From Nitrospira sp. (GTDB lineage Bacteria; Nitrospirota; Nitrospiria; Nitrospirales; Nitrospiraceae): a DNA stretch of 64,000 bases. The stretch covers positions 102,705 to 166,704 of the forward strand of contig SWDG01000001.1 of the NCBI GenBank assembly GCA_005116965.1, in the 5' to 3' direction. Positions 44,396 to 53,327 of this stretch are shown in pieces. The number at the start of each line of letters is the position of its first letter. The first letter of the stretch is position 1. The position numbers and the translations under genes were made by a program. The notes beneath the pieces were generated by a model. That model saw only the letters and a program-made list of their open reading frames with translations. It was not told the origin of the DNA and did no database searches.

Positions 44396-47230
44396 GTGGC
44401 AAAAAAATACGTCTACTATTTCGGCGATGGCAAGGCCGAGGGTACCTCGAACATGAAGGAGCTGCTGGGGGGGAAGGGCGCAGGATTGGCCGAGATGACT
44501 AATTTGGGGATCTCAGTCCCACCCGGGTTTACGATTTCGACAGAAGCCTGCATCGAATATTACAAAATCGGCAAGAAGTATCCACCTGGCATGTGGGACG
44601 CCACCTTGCAGGCGCTCAAACGTGTCGAGCGCTCAATGGGAATGGGGTTTGGGACTCCTGAACGGCCACTGCTGGTTTCTGTCCGATCCGGAGCTCGTGC
44701 CTCGATGCCAGGCATGATGGACACGGTCCTGAACGTCGGTCTCACCACGAAGACCGTCGAAGGGTTAGCAGTCAAGACCAGAAATGACCGGTTCGCTCAG
44801 GATAGCTATCGACGATTTGTGGCGATGTTCGGCAGTATCGTGATGGGTGTGCCACGCGAACACTTCGAAGCGATTCTGAATCTGAAGAAAGAAGAAATGG
44901 GCGTGAAGCACGAGACGCAACTTGATGCGCGCGCGCTGCGCGATCTCGTGGAGCGGTTCAAATCGTTGGTCAAGGAAGAAACGGGCAATGCCTTCCCTGA
45001 TGATCCGAACGCGCAGTTGAAGCTGGCGATCGACGCGGTATTTTTGTCCTGGAATGGCGCGCGTGCGATCACCTATCGCCGGCTGAACGGTATCCCGGAT
45101 CACTGGGGGACGGCGATCAACGTTGTGGCCATGGTGTTCGGGAACATGGGAGACACCAGCGGCACCGGAGTGGCGTTCACGCGCGACCCCAATACGGGTG
45201 AGCGGAAGTTTTTCGGCGAGTGTTTGATGAACGCGCAAGGCGAGGACGTGGTCGCCGGCATTCGGACGCCGCTGCCGGTCACGGAGTTGGGTCGGACCGT
45301 GCCTCCCGCCTATAAAGAGCTCGAACACACCTACAAACGATTGGAAAAACATTATCGCGACATGCTCGACCTGGAATTCACGATCCAGGAGGGCACGCTC
45401 TATATGTTGCAGACGCGTGTCGGGAAACGCACCGGCATTTCTGCCGTGCGCATTGCCGTTGAGATGGTCAATGAAGGCTTGATCACCAAGCGCGAGGCGG
45501 TGCAGCGGGTTGGTCCTGATCAGCTCGCGCAGTATCTCTATCCGATCTTCGATACCCAATCTGAAGCGGGTTCAACCCCATTGGGCAAGGGATTACCGGC
45601 CGGACCTGGAGCGGCGGCTGGAAAGATCGCTCTGACGCCGGATCGTGCCGTTGAGATGAAGGCGACGGGGCAGCGGGTGGTGCTGGTTCGTGACGAAACC
45701 AGCCCCGACGATATTCATGGCATGAACGCCGCGTCTGGGTTTGTAACGGCGCGCGGCGGCATGACGTCCCATGCGGCGGTAGTGGCGCGACAGATGGGCA
45801 AAGTGTGCGTGGCCGGGTGCGAAGCGGTTGAAGTCATCGATGCCCAATCGGTGCGGATTGGGTCGAAAGTGTTCCGGGAAGGCGACTATCTCTCCGTGAA
45901 CGGGTCGACCGGTAACGTGTATGACGGCGACATTCCTGTCATGGAATCCGAAATTATTCAGGTGGTGCAGGGGAAGCTGGATGCAAAGAAGTCGCAAAAA
46001 TATCAGCTCTTCTCGACCATTCTCTCATGGGCGGACAGTGTGCGAACGATGAAGGTGCGCGCGAATGCCGATGTGCCGGACCAGGCCAAGATTGCCCGAG
46101 GGTTTGGCGCCGAAGGCATCGGGCTCTGCCGAACGGAACATATGTTCTTTGCCGAAGACCGTATTCCGATCATGCAGAAGATGATTCTGGCCAGGACGAA
46201 AGAGGATCGGGAAAAATACCTGGAGCAGTTGTTGCCGCTGCAGAAGCAGGACTTCATCGGGCTGTATCGTGAGATGGAGGGGTTTCCGGTCACCATTCGC
46301 CTGCTCGATCCACCGTTGCATGAGTTTTTGCCGAAGCGTGAAGAGTTGATGGTGGAGATCGCTCAGCTTGAGTTGACCGGCGAGGACGGCGCCAAGCTGG
46401 AAGAGCAGCGTCGTTTGCTTGCGCGGGTTGAAGAGTTGCACGAATTCAATCCGATGCTGGGGTTGCGCGGGTGCCGACTGGGCATTACGATGCCCGAGAT
46501 CACGCGGATGCAGGCGCGCGCCATTATCGAGGCGGCCTGCGAGTTGGCGAAGGAAGGCAAGAAGATCGTTCCGGAGATCATGATTCCGCTGGTGGGCATG
46601 GTGGCGGAAATGAAGTCGCAGAAGGATCTCATCCGCGAAGTCGCGCAAGAGACCATGAAGCGCTACAACGTGAAACTCTCGTATCTTGTCGGGACGATGA
46701 TCGAATTGCCGCGCGCTGCCGTGACCGCCGAGCGGATTGCTGAAGAGGCCGAGTTCTTCTCGTTCGGGACGAACGATCTGACTCAGACGACCTTCGGATT
46801 TTCCCGCGATGACGCCGCGAAGTTCATCGACCACTATCGAACGGTGAAGATCATGGACGCAGATCCGTTCGCCACGCTTGACCGGGAAGGTGTGGGGTCG
46901 TTGATGAAGACGGCCATCACCGGCGGGCGTACCTCACGACCGGGGATCAAGCTCGGCATCTGCGGCGAACACGGCGGCGATCCACGGTCCGTCGAGTTTT
47001 GCCATCAGCTCGGGTTGGACTATGTGAGTTGTTCGCCCTACCGTGTGGCTATTGCGCGGCTGGCGGCGGCACAGGCGGCGATTACTGAAGCAGATGCCAG
47101 ACCACCAGCAGCACCCAAGAAAGCCGCGACGGCGCGTGTCAAGACGGTGAAATCCGTGAAGGTATCTAAGTCTGTGAAGCGGACCAAGCCGGCGCCCAAG
47201 AGGCCTTCAGGCAGCCGCAAGAAACGGTGA
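44396..47230 (+). CDS. ppdK: Pyruvate, phosphate dikinase
   Basis: Reversible interconversion of pyruvate, ATP and phosphate with phosphoenolpyruvate, AMP and pyrophosphate; in autotrophs a gluconeogenic entry. GTG at 44396 with AAGGAG seven bases upstream gives 944 aa. N-terminal ATP-grasp: KYVYYFGDGKAEGTSNMKELLGGKGAGLAEMTNLG; phosphohistidine domain: GGMTSHAAVVARQMGKVCVAGC (catalytic His); C-terminal PEP-binding barrel ending LGICGEHGGDPRSVEFCHQLGLDYVSCSPYRVAIARLAAAQAAI. A Lys/Ala/Pro-rich tail (about 905-944) resembling histone-like tails is an unusual extension. Overlaps ribD by four bases (GTGA). Confidence 0.97.
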   Translation: MAKKYVYYFGDGKAEGTSNMKELLGGKGAGLAEMTNLGISVPPGFTISTEACIEYYKIGKKYPPGMWDATLQALKRVERSMGMGFGTPERPLLVSVRSGARASMPGMMDTVLNVGLTTKTVEGLAVKTRNDRFAQDSYRRFVAMFGSIVMGVPREHFEAILNLKKEEMGVKHETQLDARALRDLVERFKSLVKEETGNAFPDDPNAQLKLAIDAVFLSWNGARAITYRRLNGIPDHWGTAINVVAMVFGNMGDTSGTGVAFTRDPNTGERKFFGECLMNAQGEDVVAGIRTPLPVTELGRTVPPAYKELEHTYKRLEKHYRDMLDLEFTIQEGTLYMLQTRVGKRTGISAVRIAVEMVNEGLITKREAVQRVGPDQLAQYLYPIFDTQSEAGSTPLGKGLPAGPGAAAGKIALTPDRAVEMKATGQRVVLVRDETSPDDIHGMNAASGFVTARGGMTSHAAVVARQMGKVCVAGCEAVEVIDAQSVRIGSKVFREGDYLSVNGSTGNVYDGDIPVMESEIIQVVQGKLDAKKSQKYQLFSTILSWADSVRTMKVRANADVPDQAKIARGFGAEGIGLCRTEHMFFAEDRIPIMQKMILARTKEDREKYLEQLLPLQKQDFIGLYREMEGFPVTIRLLDPPLHEFLPKREELMVEIAQLELTGEDGAKLEEQRRLLARVEELHEFNPMLGLRGCRLGITMPEITRMQARAIIEAACELAKEGKKIVPEIMIPLVGMVAEMKSQKDLIREVAQETMKRYNVKLSYLVGTMIELPRAAVTAERIAEEAEFFSFGTNDLTQTTFGFSRDDAAKFIDHYRTVKIMDADPFATLDREGVGSLMKTAITGGRTSRPGIKLGICGEHGGDPRSVEFCHQLGLDYVSCSPYRVAIARLAAAQAAITEADARPPAAPKKAATARVKTVKSVKVSKSVKRTKPAPKRPSGSRKKR

Positions 47231-48345
47231 CAGACCGCACACGAGACCTCCATTATATGACCCTGGCGCTTTGTCTTGCGGCGAAGGGCCAGGGAACGAC
47301 AAGCCCGAATCCGATGGTTGGAGCCGTCGTGGTTCGTCAAGGCAGAATCATCGGGCAGGGGTTTCACCTCCGACCCGGAACTCCTCACGCAGAAATTCTC
47401 GCACTCCGGCAGGCAGGAGACCGCGCCCGAGGGGCGACGCTCTACATCACGCTTGAGCCATGCTGTCATCTCAAGAAGCGGACTCCGCCTTGTGTCCCGG
47501 AAATCCTCCGCTCTCGCATCCGTCGTGTGGTGATTGCGATGCAAGATCCGAATCCATCCGTAAAGGGAAAAGGAGCTGCGGCGCTTCGGCGGGCTGGACT
47601 CTCGGTCACGGTTGGAGTGGCCCGTTCTGAGGCGGAAGAACTGAATAAGTCGTATTGTCATTGGATGAAAACAGGCCGGCCCTATGTGACACTCAAGGCG
47701 GGAATGACGCTGGATGGACAGCTCGCTACCGCCTCCGGTGAATCTCAATGGATTACCGGAGAGTCGTCCAGGAGAGAAGTCCATCAACTGCGCGGTCATG
47801 TAGACGCCGTTCTGATTGGATTCGGAACAGTTCTGGCTGACAATCCCTCGTTGACCGCGAGAACTGGGCCTCGATTTGAACAGCTCACGCCACGGCAACC
47901 GCTTCGCATTGTCGTGGACAGTCGCCTGCGTACTCCGTTCAAGGCAGAGGTTCTGGCGCAACAGGACAAGGCCAAGACGATCATTGTCACAACGGCTGCA
48001 GCTCCGGCAACTCGACGATCGGCCCTGCAAAAGAAAGGCATAGAAATTCTGACGTTGCCCGCTCTGCAGGGCCGTGTTTCATTGTCCGCTCTGCTCAGGG
48101 AGCTTGGTCGGCGCGGTATTATGTCCCTCCTCGTGGAGGGGGGTAGCGAGGTCAATGCAGCGATGCTGAAGGCCAAGCTGGTTCATCACGTTCGCCTCTA
48201 TATGGCGCCACTACTGCTTGGCGGGCAAAATGCCAAGGGGGTGATCGGGGGAACGAGTCCAGCACGGCTTGCCGGTGCGATCAAGTTGCGGCATGTGGTG
48301 ACACGGTCTATCGGCAATGATGTTGTGGTGGAAGGAGATCTGTGA
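47227..48345 (+). CDS. ribD: Bifunctional riboflavin biosynthesis deaminase/reductase
   Basis: Deaminates and then reduces the pyrimidine intermediate of riboflavin synthesis. Deaminase domain (1-145) shows TSPNPMVGAVVV, TPHAEILAL (catalytic HAE) and EPCCHLKKRTPPCVPEIL (zinc cysteines). Reductase domain (about 150-372): RPYVTLKAGMTLDGQLATASGESQWITG, DNPSLTAR, LLVEGGSEVNAAML. GTG start within the ppdK stop (GTGA). Together with ribE five genes on it makes a split riboflavin cluster; ribB/ribA and ribH are not in the window. No FMN riboswitch is seen upstream. Confidence 0.95.
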   Translation: MTDRTRDLHYMTLALCLAAKGQGTTSPNPMVGAVVVRQGRIIGQGFHLRPGTPHAEILALRQAGDRARGATLYITLEPCCHLKKRTPPCVPEILRSRIRRVVIAMQDPNPSVKGKGAAALRRAGLSVTVGVARSEAEELNKSYCHWMKTGRPYVTLKAGMTLDGQLATASGESQWITGESSRREVHQLRGHVDAVLIGFGTVLADNPSLTARTGPRFEQLTPRQPLRIVVDSRLRTPFKAEVLAQQDKAKTIIVTTAAAPATRRSALQKKGIEILTLPALQGRVSLSALLRELGRRGIMSLLVEGGSEVNAAMLKAKLVHHVRLYMAPLLLGGQNAKGVIGGTSPARLAGAIKLRHVVTRSIGNDVVVEGDL

Positions 48346-49631
48346 TCCTCTGGCTATCGAGTATCATCCTGTCTGTGCTCTTGACAGGCAGTATCGATCT
48401 CGGCTTTGCAGAATCATCGGTTCAACCGAGCGAGAGTCTTGATTCACTCGTCTATCGATTTCTCGATACAGGTGAGGCGAACGAAGCTGAACGTCTCTTG
48501 CCGGCTATTCTGGCTGATGACAAGGCTTCAGTCGAAGTGGTTTCTCAGATCATAGGGGGGGATGGAGCGTACCTGCGTCAACCCGTCGAGATTCTTCCTC
48601 GTGAACAGATCATCGTTCGAGGGCGGGCCTACCCGCTGTCGTTGTCTATCCCTGCATCGTATGAGACTTCGAAGAGCTATGCCCTCATTGTGTGTCTGCA
48701 TGGATACGGCTTTACTGGTGCAGAGTATTTGGAGCGGTGGCGAGCGAGGTTGGGCGAGGGCTATCTATTGGCCTGTCCGACCTATCCGTCGGGTGCCTGG
48801 TTTACCAGGCATGCGGAAGAGTTGGTATTGGAAACGATCCGGGAGGTCCGACGGCAGTACCATATCGATCCGAATCGGATCTTTCTCACAGGCATGTCGA
48901 ACGGAGGGATCGGAGCGTGGCTGATCGGGATGCATCATGCGCCACTGTTTGCCGGCCTTGCACCAATGGCCAGCGGATTGGACGATGTGTTACTGCCGTT
49001 CTTGGGGAATCTTCGCAATACGCCTGTGTATATCATCCATGGAGCGAAGGATCAGGTGATGCCTGTGAGGCTGAGCCGGTCGATCGTCCAAGAGTTGGAG
49101 ACACTCGGCTATCCGCATGTGTACCACGAACATGAGCGTGAGCATCCCATCGCAGGAGGTCACTATTTCCCGAAAGAAGAGCTGCCCGATCTGATCGCCT
49201 GGTTCAATAGCCAGCGCCGCGAGCCATTGCCGACACAACTGACCGTCGTGCGCGATGCCAGCCACTTTCAATCGTTCACCTGGATTCGGATCGACTCGAC
49301 TGACCCAATTGCAGCATTCTCGCAGGACTTGGTCGACAAGCGAGATGAACGAATTAAGCGTCGGGAATATGCCAAGGTAGACGCATCGATCGTAGGAACT
49401 AATCGGATTGAGGTAACTGCTGATCGGGTCCAACGGTATAGCCTGTTCTTGAACTCGCAGCTCATCGACTTCTCCAAGCCGCTCACGGTGGTCACAAATG
49501 GGCGTCTCTCATTCAGTGGCATTGTGTCGCCGTCGGTTGAAACGTTGTTACGGCAGGCCAGGCTACGACAGGATCCCCAACAGCTTTTTCCTGTCCATCT
49601 CACCATAGCCGTTGAAAAGCTCACCCCATGA
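48342..49631 (+). CDS. Secreted alpha/beta-hydrolase (PHB depolymerase/esterase-like)
   Basis: 429 aa. A signal peptide at about 1-22 (SSIILSVLLTGSIDLGFA) suggests export. The hydrolase domain (about 95-285) shows ALIVCLHGYGFTGAEYL (oxyanion region), TGMSNGGIGAW (nucleophile elbow GxSxG: G-M-S-N-G), and HGAKDQVMP (catalytic Asp) with a later His (HPIAGGHYFP). This is the polyhydroxybutyrate depolymerase/feruloyl esterase-like layout. A C-terminal beta domain (about 300-429) is unnamed. GTGA overlap with ribD and ATGA with the next gene put it in the same operon. Substrate not predicted. Confidence 0.75.
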   Translation: MILWLSSIILSVLLTGSIDLGFAESSVQPSESLDSLVYRFLDTGEANEAERLLPAILADDKASVEVVSQIIGGDGAYLRQPVEILPREQIIVRGRAYPLSLSIPASYETSKSYALIVCLHGYGFTGAEYLERWRARLGEGYLLACPTYPSGAWFTRHAEELVLETIREVRRQYHIDPNRIFLTGMSNGGIGAWLIGMHHAPLFAGLAPMASGLDDVLLPFLGNLRNTPVYIIHGAKDQVMPVRLSRSIVQELETLGYPHVYHEHEREHPIAGGHYFPKEELPDLIAWFNSQRREPLPTQLTVVRDASHFQSFTWIRIDSTDPIAAFSQDLVDKRDERIKRREYAKVDASIVGTNRIEVTADRVQRYSLFLNSQLIDFSKPLTVVTNGRLSFSGIVSPSVETLLRQARLRQDPQQLFPVHLTIAVEKLTP

Positions 49632-50443
49632 GCTCCGCTTGGCCGGTCAAACAACGACACCTAATTGGAATAGTCATCGCTGGACTCGGAGTGGGACTGT
49701 TCCTCTCTCCTGAGCAGGGGAGGACCGAATCGTGCTCCTTATTGCATGATCATGCTGGGCTGACATTTCCTGTTGAACGAGTGGATCCGGCCTGGACCTG
49801 CAAGCTGCAACCCATCGTTCAGGGCCATACGACGGAGAGCAAAATAGGGCCTATTCGAGCCGCCTTATCTGAATCGATGTATCACCATCTCCTGGATCAT
49901 CCTCCACTTACCGCTGCGTTGATCCGGCGACTCAATCTCGGCCGGTACCAGTCGGAGGCACGAGGCCCCGACCGATTCTGGGGCGATGACGGCGATGGGA
50001 CGAAAGGGATTGTTGAGCTGGTGTACGAAGATCCCGCGTCCCGTATCTACTTTCTTGAGGGAACTCATGAAAGCCGGTTGCTTCCTCATGTGACGGGAAA
50101 AGCGGTCGTCTTTCTCAGGATCAGTGTGATGCGAGATGCGAGCGGCAATGAAGCGACGGACAGTACGTTGGTTGCCTACACCAAATTGGATAATTGGTTT
50201 CTCGCTGGGGTGGTGTCTCTTCTCCATCCACTTGTCGACAAGATTGTCACAAGCAGATTGCAAAGGGGAGTAGAGACCGTCAATCGATTGGGTGTTGCGA
50301 TGAGGCAAGACCCTCAGCGGGTGTTATCTGAAGCAGCGAAGCCACCGTCGTTACCTGAAGCGCAGGTGGCCTTCCTGAAAAATGCGCTGAGCACTGCCCC
50401 AGACACTGACAAGGCGCTTCCACACCATAGATCCTTCCCATGA
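49628..50443 (+). CDS. Exported protein of unknown function
   Basis: 271 aa with an N-terminal hydrophobic segment (about 12-30, IGIVIAGLGVGLFLS), likely a signal peptide or anchor. The mature part holds PERFWGDDGDGTKGIVELVYEDPASRIYFLEGTHESRLLPHVTGKAVVFLRIS, then a hydrophobic stretch at about 195-215 (LDNWFLAGVVSLLHPLVDKIV). No family recognised; it has some likeness to lipid-binding/START-like proteins (a single predicted beta cup with TKLDNWF), but this is a guess. ATGA overlaps at both ends couple it to the esterase and MFS genes. Confidence 0.65.
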   Translation: MSSAWPVKQRHLIGIVIAGLGVGLFLSPEQGRTESCSLLHDHAGLTFPVERVDPAWTCKLQPIVQGHTTESKIGPIRAALSESMYHHLLDHPPLTAALIRRLNLGRYQSEARGPDRFWGDDGDGTKGIVELVYEDPASRIYFLEGTHESRLLPHVTGKAVVFLRISVMRDASGNEATDSTLVAYTKLDNWFLAGVVSLLHPLVDKIVTSRLQRGVETVNRLGVAMRQDPQRVLSEAAKPPSLPEAQVAFLKNALSTAPDTDKALPHHRSFP

Positions 50444-51609
50444 GGACATCTCGCAGTTTTGGGCTGATCTGTACGGTCGGCATCTTTTGCTTCATTAGCT
50501 ACAACATGGTGCGGATGCCCGCGCTCTCCTTGTTCGCCGAATCGCTCGGCGCGAGCCCGGAACGGATCGGTCTGATCGTGTCCGTTTCGACGTTAACGGG
50601 CGTCTTGCTGAAGCTGCCTTCAGGCGCCCTCTCCGATATCTATGGAAGGCGCTTCTTGCTGCGGATCGGCGTGGTGGCGTTCGGACTGCCGCCGTTTCTC
50701 TATCCCTTCATTACGGATTTGGACGCGCTGACGGTGTTGCGGTTTCTGCACGGGTTGGCGACGGCCATCTTCGCACCAAGCGCCCTCGCTACCGTAGCGG
50801 AGCTCTATCGGGAACGGCGTGGCGCGGCGCTCGGGACCTATACGGCCTGCACGCAGTCCGGCTCTCTTCTGGGCCCCTTTCTCGGCGGGTACCTCATCCA
50901 TGCGGCAGGGTTCTCCACGGCGTTTGTCACGGCTGGCATCTTTGGCTGCATCGGCATGGTGTTGTTCTATAGCCTTCATCTCGACGTCGCAGTACCGCAG
51001 AGGAAGGAACAGGGGACGGTGGTGGTGCTGTCCGAAATGTGGAAGGGGTTTGCCGCTGTCGCCAAAAATAACAAAGTCCTGATCACCAGCATGACCGACG
51101 CCGCCAAGATGATTGCGAATGGAGCCTTGATGGCGTTTTTGCCGCTGTACGGAGTCTCAGCGGGATTGAACCCTGGTGAAGTCGGTCTGTTGTTTTCTGT
51201 CCAAGCCGGCACGTCGTTCTTTGCCAAGCCGATTATGGGACGGATTTCAGATCAAGTCGGTCGCCAGCCGCTGATTATGCTTGGCCTACTTATTTGCGCC
51301 GGGACCTTTGTCTGTATCCCATACGTGTCGATGTTCCCGTTCTTACTGATGCTATCGGCTGGTTTTGGCTTTGGTGAAGCCGTAGTCTCATCGTCCTCTT
51401 CAGCTCTTGTGGCGGACAGTTCCGAGTTTAAGAGGCTGGGGGCTGGTATGGGCATGCAAGGGACAATCATGGATATCGGGCATGCAAGCGGACCGCTGTT
51501 GGCTGGGTTGCTGATCGCGCGCATGAGTTATGGGGGCGCCTTCATGGTCATTGCCGGTATGCAGCTTGCCGCAGCTGTTGTGTTCTGGTTGGCCATGAGG
51601 AAGAATTAG
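50440..51609 (+). CDS. Major facilitator superfamily transporter
   Basis: 389 aa, about 12 transmembrane helices. The loop between helices 2 and 3 carries the MFS signature (GALSDIYGRRFLLRIG), and helix 4/5 shows GAALGTYTACTQSGSLLGPFLGGYLI, an antiporter-like motif. The second half repeats the pattern (PIMGRISDQVGRQPLIMLG). Likely a drug/metabolite exporter of the DHA1 type; substrate not predicted. Last gene of the ppdK-ribD-esterase-hypothetical-MFS chain, 97 bases before ribE. Confidence 0.88.
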   Translation: MRTSRSFGLICTVGIFCFISYNMVRMPALSLFAESLGASPERIGLIVSVSTLTGVLLKLPSGALSDIYGRRFLLRIGVVAFGLPPFLYPFITDLDALTVLRFLHGLATAIFAPSALATVAELYRERRGAALGTYTACTQSGSLLGPFLGGYLIHAAGFSTAFVTAGIFGCIGMVLFYSLHLDVAVPQRKEQGTVVVLSEMWKGFAAVAKNNKVLITSMTDAAKMIANGALMAFLPLYGVSAGLNPGEVGLLFSVQAGTSFFAKPIMGRISDQVGRQPLIMLGLLICAGTFVCIPYVSMFPFLLMLSAGFGFGEAVVSSSSSALVADSSEFKRLGAGMGMQGTIMDIGHASGPLLAGLLIARMSYGGAFMVIAGMQLAAAVVFWLAMRKN

Positions 51610-51706
51610 GACGAAGTCGCTATAATGGGACAGCGAAAACTTTTTCGGTCGTTGGAGTCATTGACCTGCGGTTCATGACCGGCGGCCATCATCCGAGGGC
51701 TTTTGT

Positions 51707-52363
51707 ATGTTCTCTGGCATCGTCGAAGAAATGGGCGCCGTGACTGTTCTGAGAAAATCACTTGCGGGAGCCAGACTCACGATTCTGGCCTCGACCGTGA
51801 TGGACGACCTAAAGATTGGTGACAGTGTGAGCGTGAACGGTATCTGTCTCACGGTCGTCTCGAGAAGCGAACGCGACTTTTCCGTAGAGGTCTCGCCTGA
51901 AACACTCTCGGTGTCGACGCTCGGAGGTTTCGCCGTGGGAATGCCGGTCAATCTGGAAAGGGCAATGAAGCTCAACGAACGCATCGGCGGGCATCTGGTG
52001 GCCGGCCATGTGGATGGCGTGGGTGTCATTCGCAGCCGGCAGCAGGACAGCAATGCCATCGTGTTCACCATCGGAGCGCCTCCGGAGATTCTGCGCTATT
52101 GTGTCGCAAAGGGCTCCATTACCGTCGATGGCATCAGTCTCACGATCAATGCGGTGACGGAGCATGGATTCAGCGTCGCCATCATTCCGCACACAGCGAA
52201 GGTGACGATACTTGGCCTCAAGCAGGTGAATGATCCCGTCAATCTTGAGTCGGATCTCATCGGCAAGTACGTCGAGCGTCTGCTCCAAGAACGTGGCCAG
52301 GTCGCGCCCAAGCCGACTCCCGTCATCGACAAAGACTATCTCCTGAAGCGGGGATTGATTTAA
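51707..52363 (+). CDS. ribE: Riboflavin synthase alpha chain
   Basis: Dismutates 6,7-dimethyl-8-ribityllumazine to riboflavin, last step of riboflavin synthesis. Two lumazine-binding repeats: MFSGIVEEMGAVTVL ... VSVNGICLTVVSR ... NLERAMKLNERIGGHLVAGHVDGVGVI and KGSITVDGISLTINAVTEHGFSVAIIPHTAKVTIL ... VNLESDLIGKYVERLL. 218 aa, normal. Its 3' end has two diverged copies downstream (52695-52865 and 56637-56768), so the gene probably marks an insertion hotspot. The 97-base leader has no FMN riboswitch signature. Confidence 0.95.
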   Translation: MFSGIVEEMGAVTVLRKSLAGARLTILASTVMDDLKIGDSVSVNGICLTVVSRSERDFSVEVSPETLSVSTLGGFAVGMPVNLERAMKLNERIGGHLVAGHVDGVGVIRSRQQDSNAIVFTIGAPPEILRYCVAKGSITVDGISLTINAVTEHGFSVAIIPHTAKVTILGLKQVNDPVNLESDLIGKYVERLLQERGQVAPKPTPVIDKDYLLKRGLI

Positions 52364-52387
52364 TCGCTGCGACTGGTGAGGTGCAAT

Positions 52388-52690
52388 ATGGCGCGCAAAC
52401 GTTTGCTGGAGTCGATACATCCGGGTGAAATTTTGTTCGAAGAGTTCATGAAGCCGATGGACATCAGCATCAATCGGCTTGCCCGCGATATCCATGTGTC
52501 GCCAGGCAGGATTAGCGCGATCGTCAATGGAAAGCGCGCCATCACAGCCGATACGGCGCTTCGGCTCAGCCGGTATTTGGGAACGTCGTCGGATCTCTGG
52601 ATCGGACTCCAGGGGGAGTTTGACCTGAGAGTGGCCAAGCGTACGATTGGGCCAGAAATCGAGAGACATATCCAGCAGTATGTTGCGTGA
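52388..52690 (+). CDS. higA: HigA-like XRE-family antitoxin, no toxin partner
   Basis: 100 aa from ATG 52388 with GAGGTG four bases upstream (a GTG at 52376 is the alternative). It is the HigA/VapI type: ESIHPGEILFEEFMKPMDISINRLARDIHVSPGRISAIVNGKRAITADTALRLSRYLGTSSDLWIGLQGEFDL, with the helix-turn-helix at about 35-60. HigA normally follows a higB toxin; here the preceding gene is ribE and no toxin is seen. It fills the interval between ribE and the first ribE 3' remnant. Confidence 0.85.
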   Translation: MARKRLLESIHPGEILFEEFMKPMDISINRLARDIHVSPGRISAIVNGKRAITADTALRLSRYLGTSSDLWIGLQGEFDLRVAKRTIGPEIERHIQQYVA

Positions 52691-52694
52691 GGGG

Positions 52695-52865
52695 ACATGT
52701 CCAAAAGTGACGACGTTGGGTCTCAGACCGGTCTAGGATACGGTCAGTCTTGAATCTCATCTCACTGGCAGGTGCATCGAGCGTCTGCTTCAAGGACGTG
52801 GCCAACTTCCAAAACCCACCATCAGTATCGATACAGACTACCTTCAGAAATGCGGGCTGATCTGA
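52695..52865 (+). pseudogene. Diverged remnant of the ribE 3' end (copy 2)
   Basis: In one frame the DNA reads KVTTLGLRPV, stop, DTVSLESHLTGRCIERLLQGRG, QLPKPTISIDTDYLQKCGLI, stop. This aligns with ribE residues from KVTILGLKQVNDPVNLES to its stop, with one internal stop (TAG 52734-52736). The homology starts just after the higA stop. After its stop it shares GTAGCGGGTAG with copy 3 but not with ribE itself. Confidence 0.85.
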
Positions 52866-53032
52866 TTTGTAGCGGGTAGCCTCAGCTACCAATGCTTGGC
52901 CCAACTGCAGAATGCTGCCTCGCTTGTAGCAGAGTGAATCCTTCTTCGGTTACTGCATAATCGCCTCTTTCAAAAACGAAATGGGTTGCAAGAGTTCTAG
53001 CTAAGCATAAAATTTCTGAGTTTGTAGGGTGG

Positions 53033-53065
53033 TGAGAAATATGGTTTACTGTCCCATATTTCTCA
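53033..53065. repeat. Perfect 12-bp inverted repeat, 9-base loop
   Basis: TGAGAAATATGG (53033-53044) and CCATATTTCTCA (53054-53065) separated by TTTACTGTC. It is upstream of the promoter at 53178-53207. Could be an operator, a transcript-ending hairpin or a mobile-element end; no T-run follows. Confidence 0.55.
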
Positions 53066-53177
53066 TGGATCTTATGAGGGATAGGAGTGCTTATATCGTT
53101 GAGCCCCTTTGGATGAGAGTGTCTGAAATGGAATGCTGCAGACATATATGGCACGTTGAGCCGGATGTAGGGACCCG

Positions 53178-53207
53178 TTGACAATCCGAAGAATCGTACA
53201 GTAGATT
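53178..53207 (+). promoter_or_regulatory. Sigma70-type promoter of the two-gene unit
   Basis: TTGACA (53178-53183), 18-base spacer, TAGATT (53202-53207). It would give a leader of about 115 bases before the GTG at 53328. Confidence 0.5.
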
Positions 53208-53327
53208 TCAGTAAAGTTATGTATCAGTATTGTAAGTTTAATGAATAGTTAGGTGCAGTTATGATGATGTTACCGTGACCTATCCCGGAAGATCCGATAC
53301 AGCCTGGGTGCGATTCCGAGGAGCGCC

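Larger units (their letters stand above)
52866..53327. other. AT-rich intergenic region, no supported gene
   Basis: Holds a GGTAGC-CTCA-GCTACC hairpin (52875-52890), a 12-bp perfect inverted repeat (53033-53065) and a promoter for the next operon. A 100-codon minus-strand frame (52882-53184) exists, with a plausible-looking stretch ERGDYAVTEEGFTLLQARQ, but it has no ribosome site or known relative and overlaps the inverted repeat, so it is not called. Confidence 0.4.

Noticed and set aside
51610-51706. Possible FMN riboswitch before ribE (and at the ribD start)
   Set aside because: The interval before ribE is only 97 bases and lacks the conserved FMN-aptamer boxes; ribD overlaps ppdK and has no leader.
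52882-53184. 100-codon minus-strand frame in the accessory gap
   Set aside because: Some protein-like sequence near its end, but no ribosome site, no family and it overlaps a perfect inverted repeat; left as uncertain.
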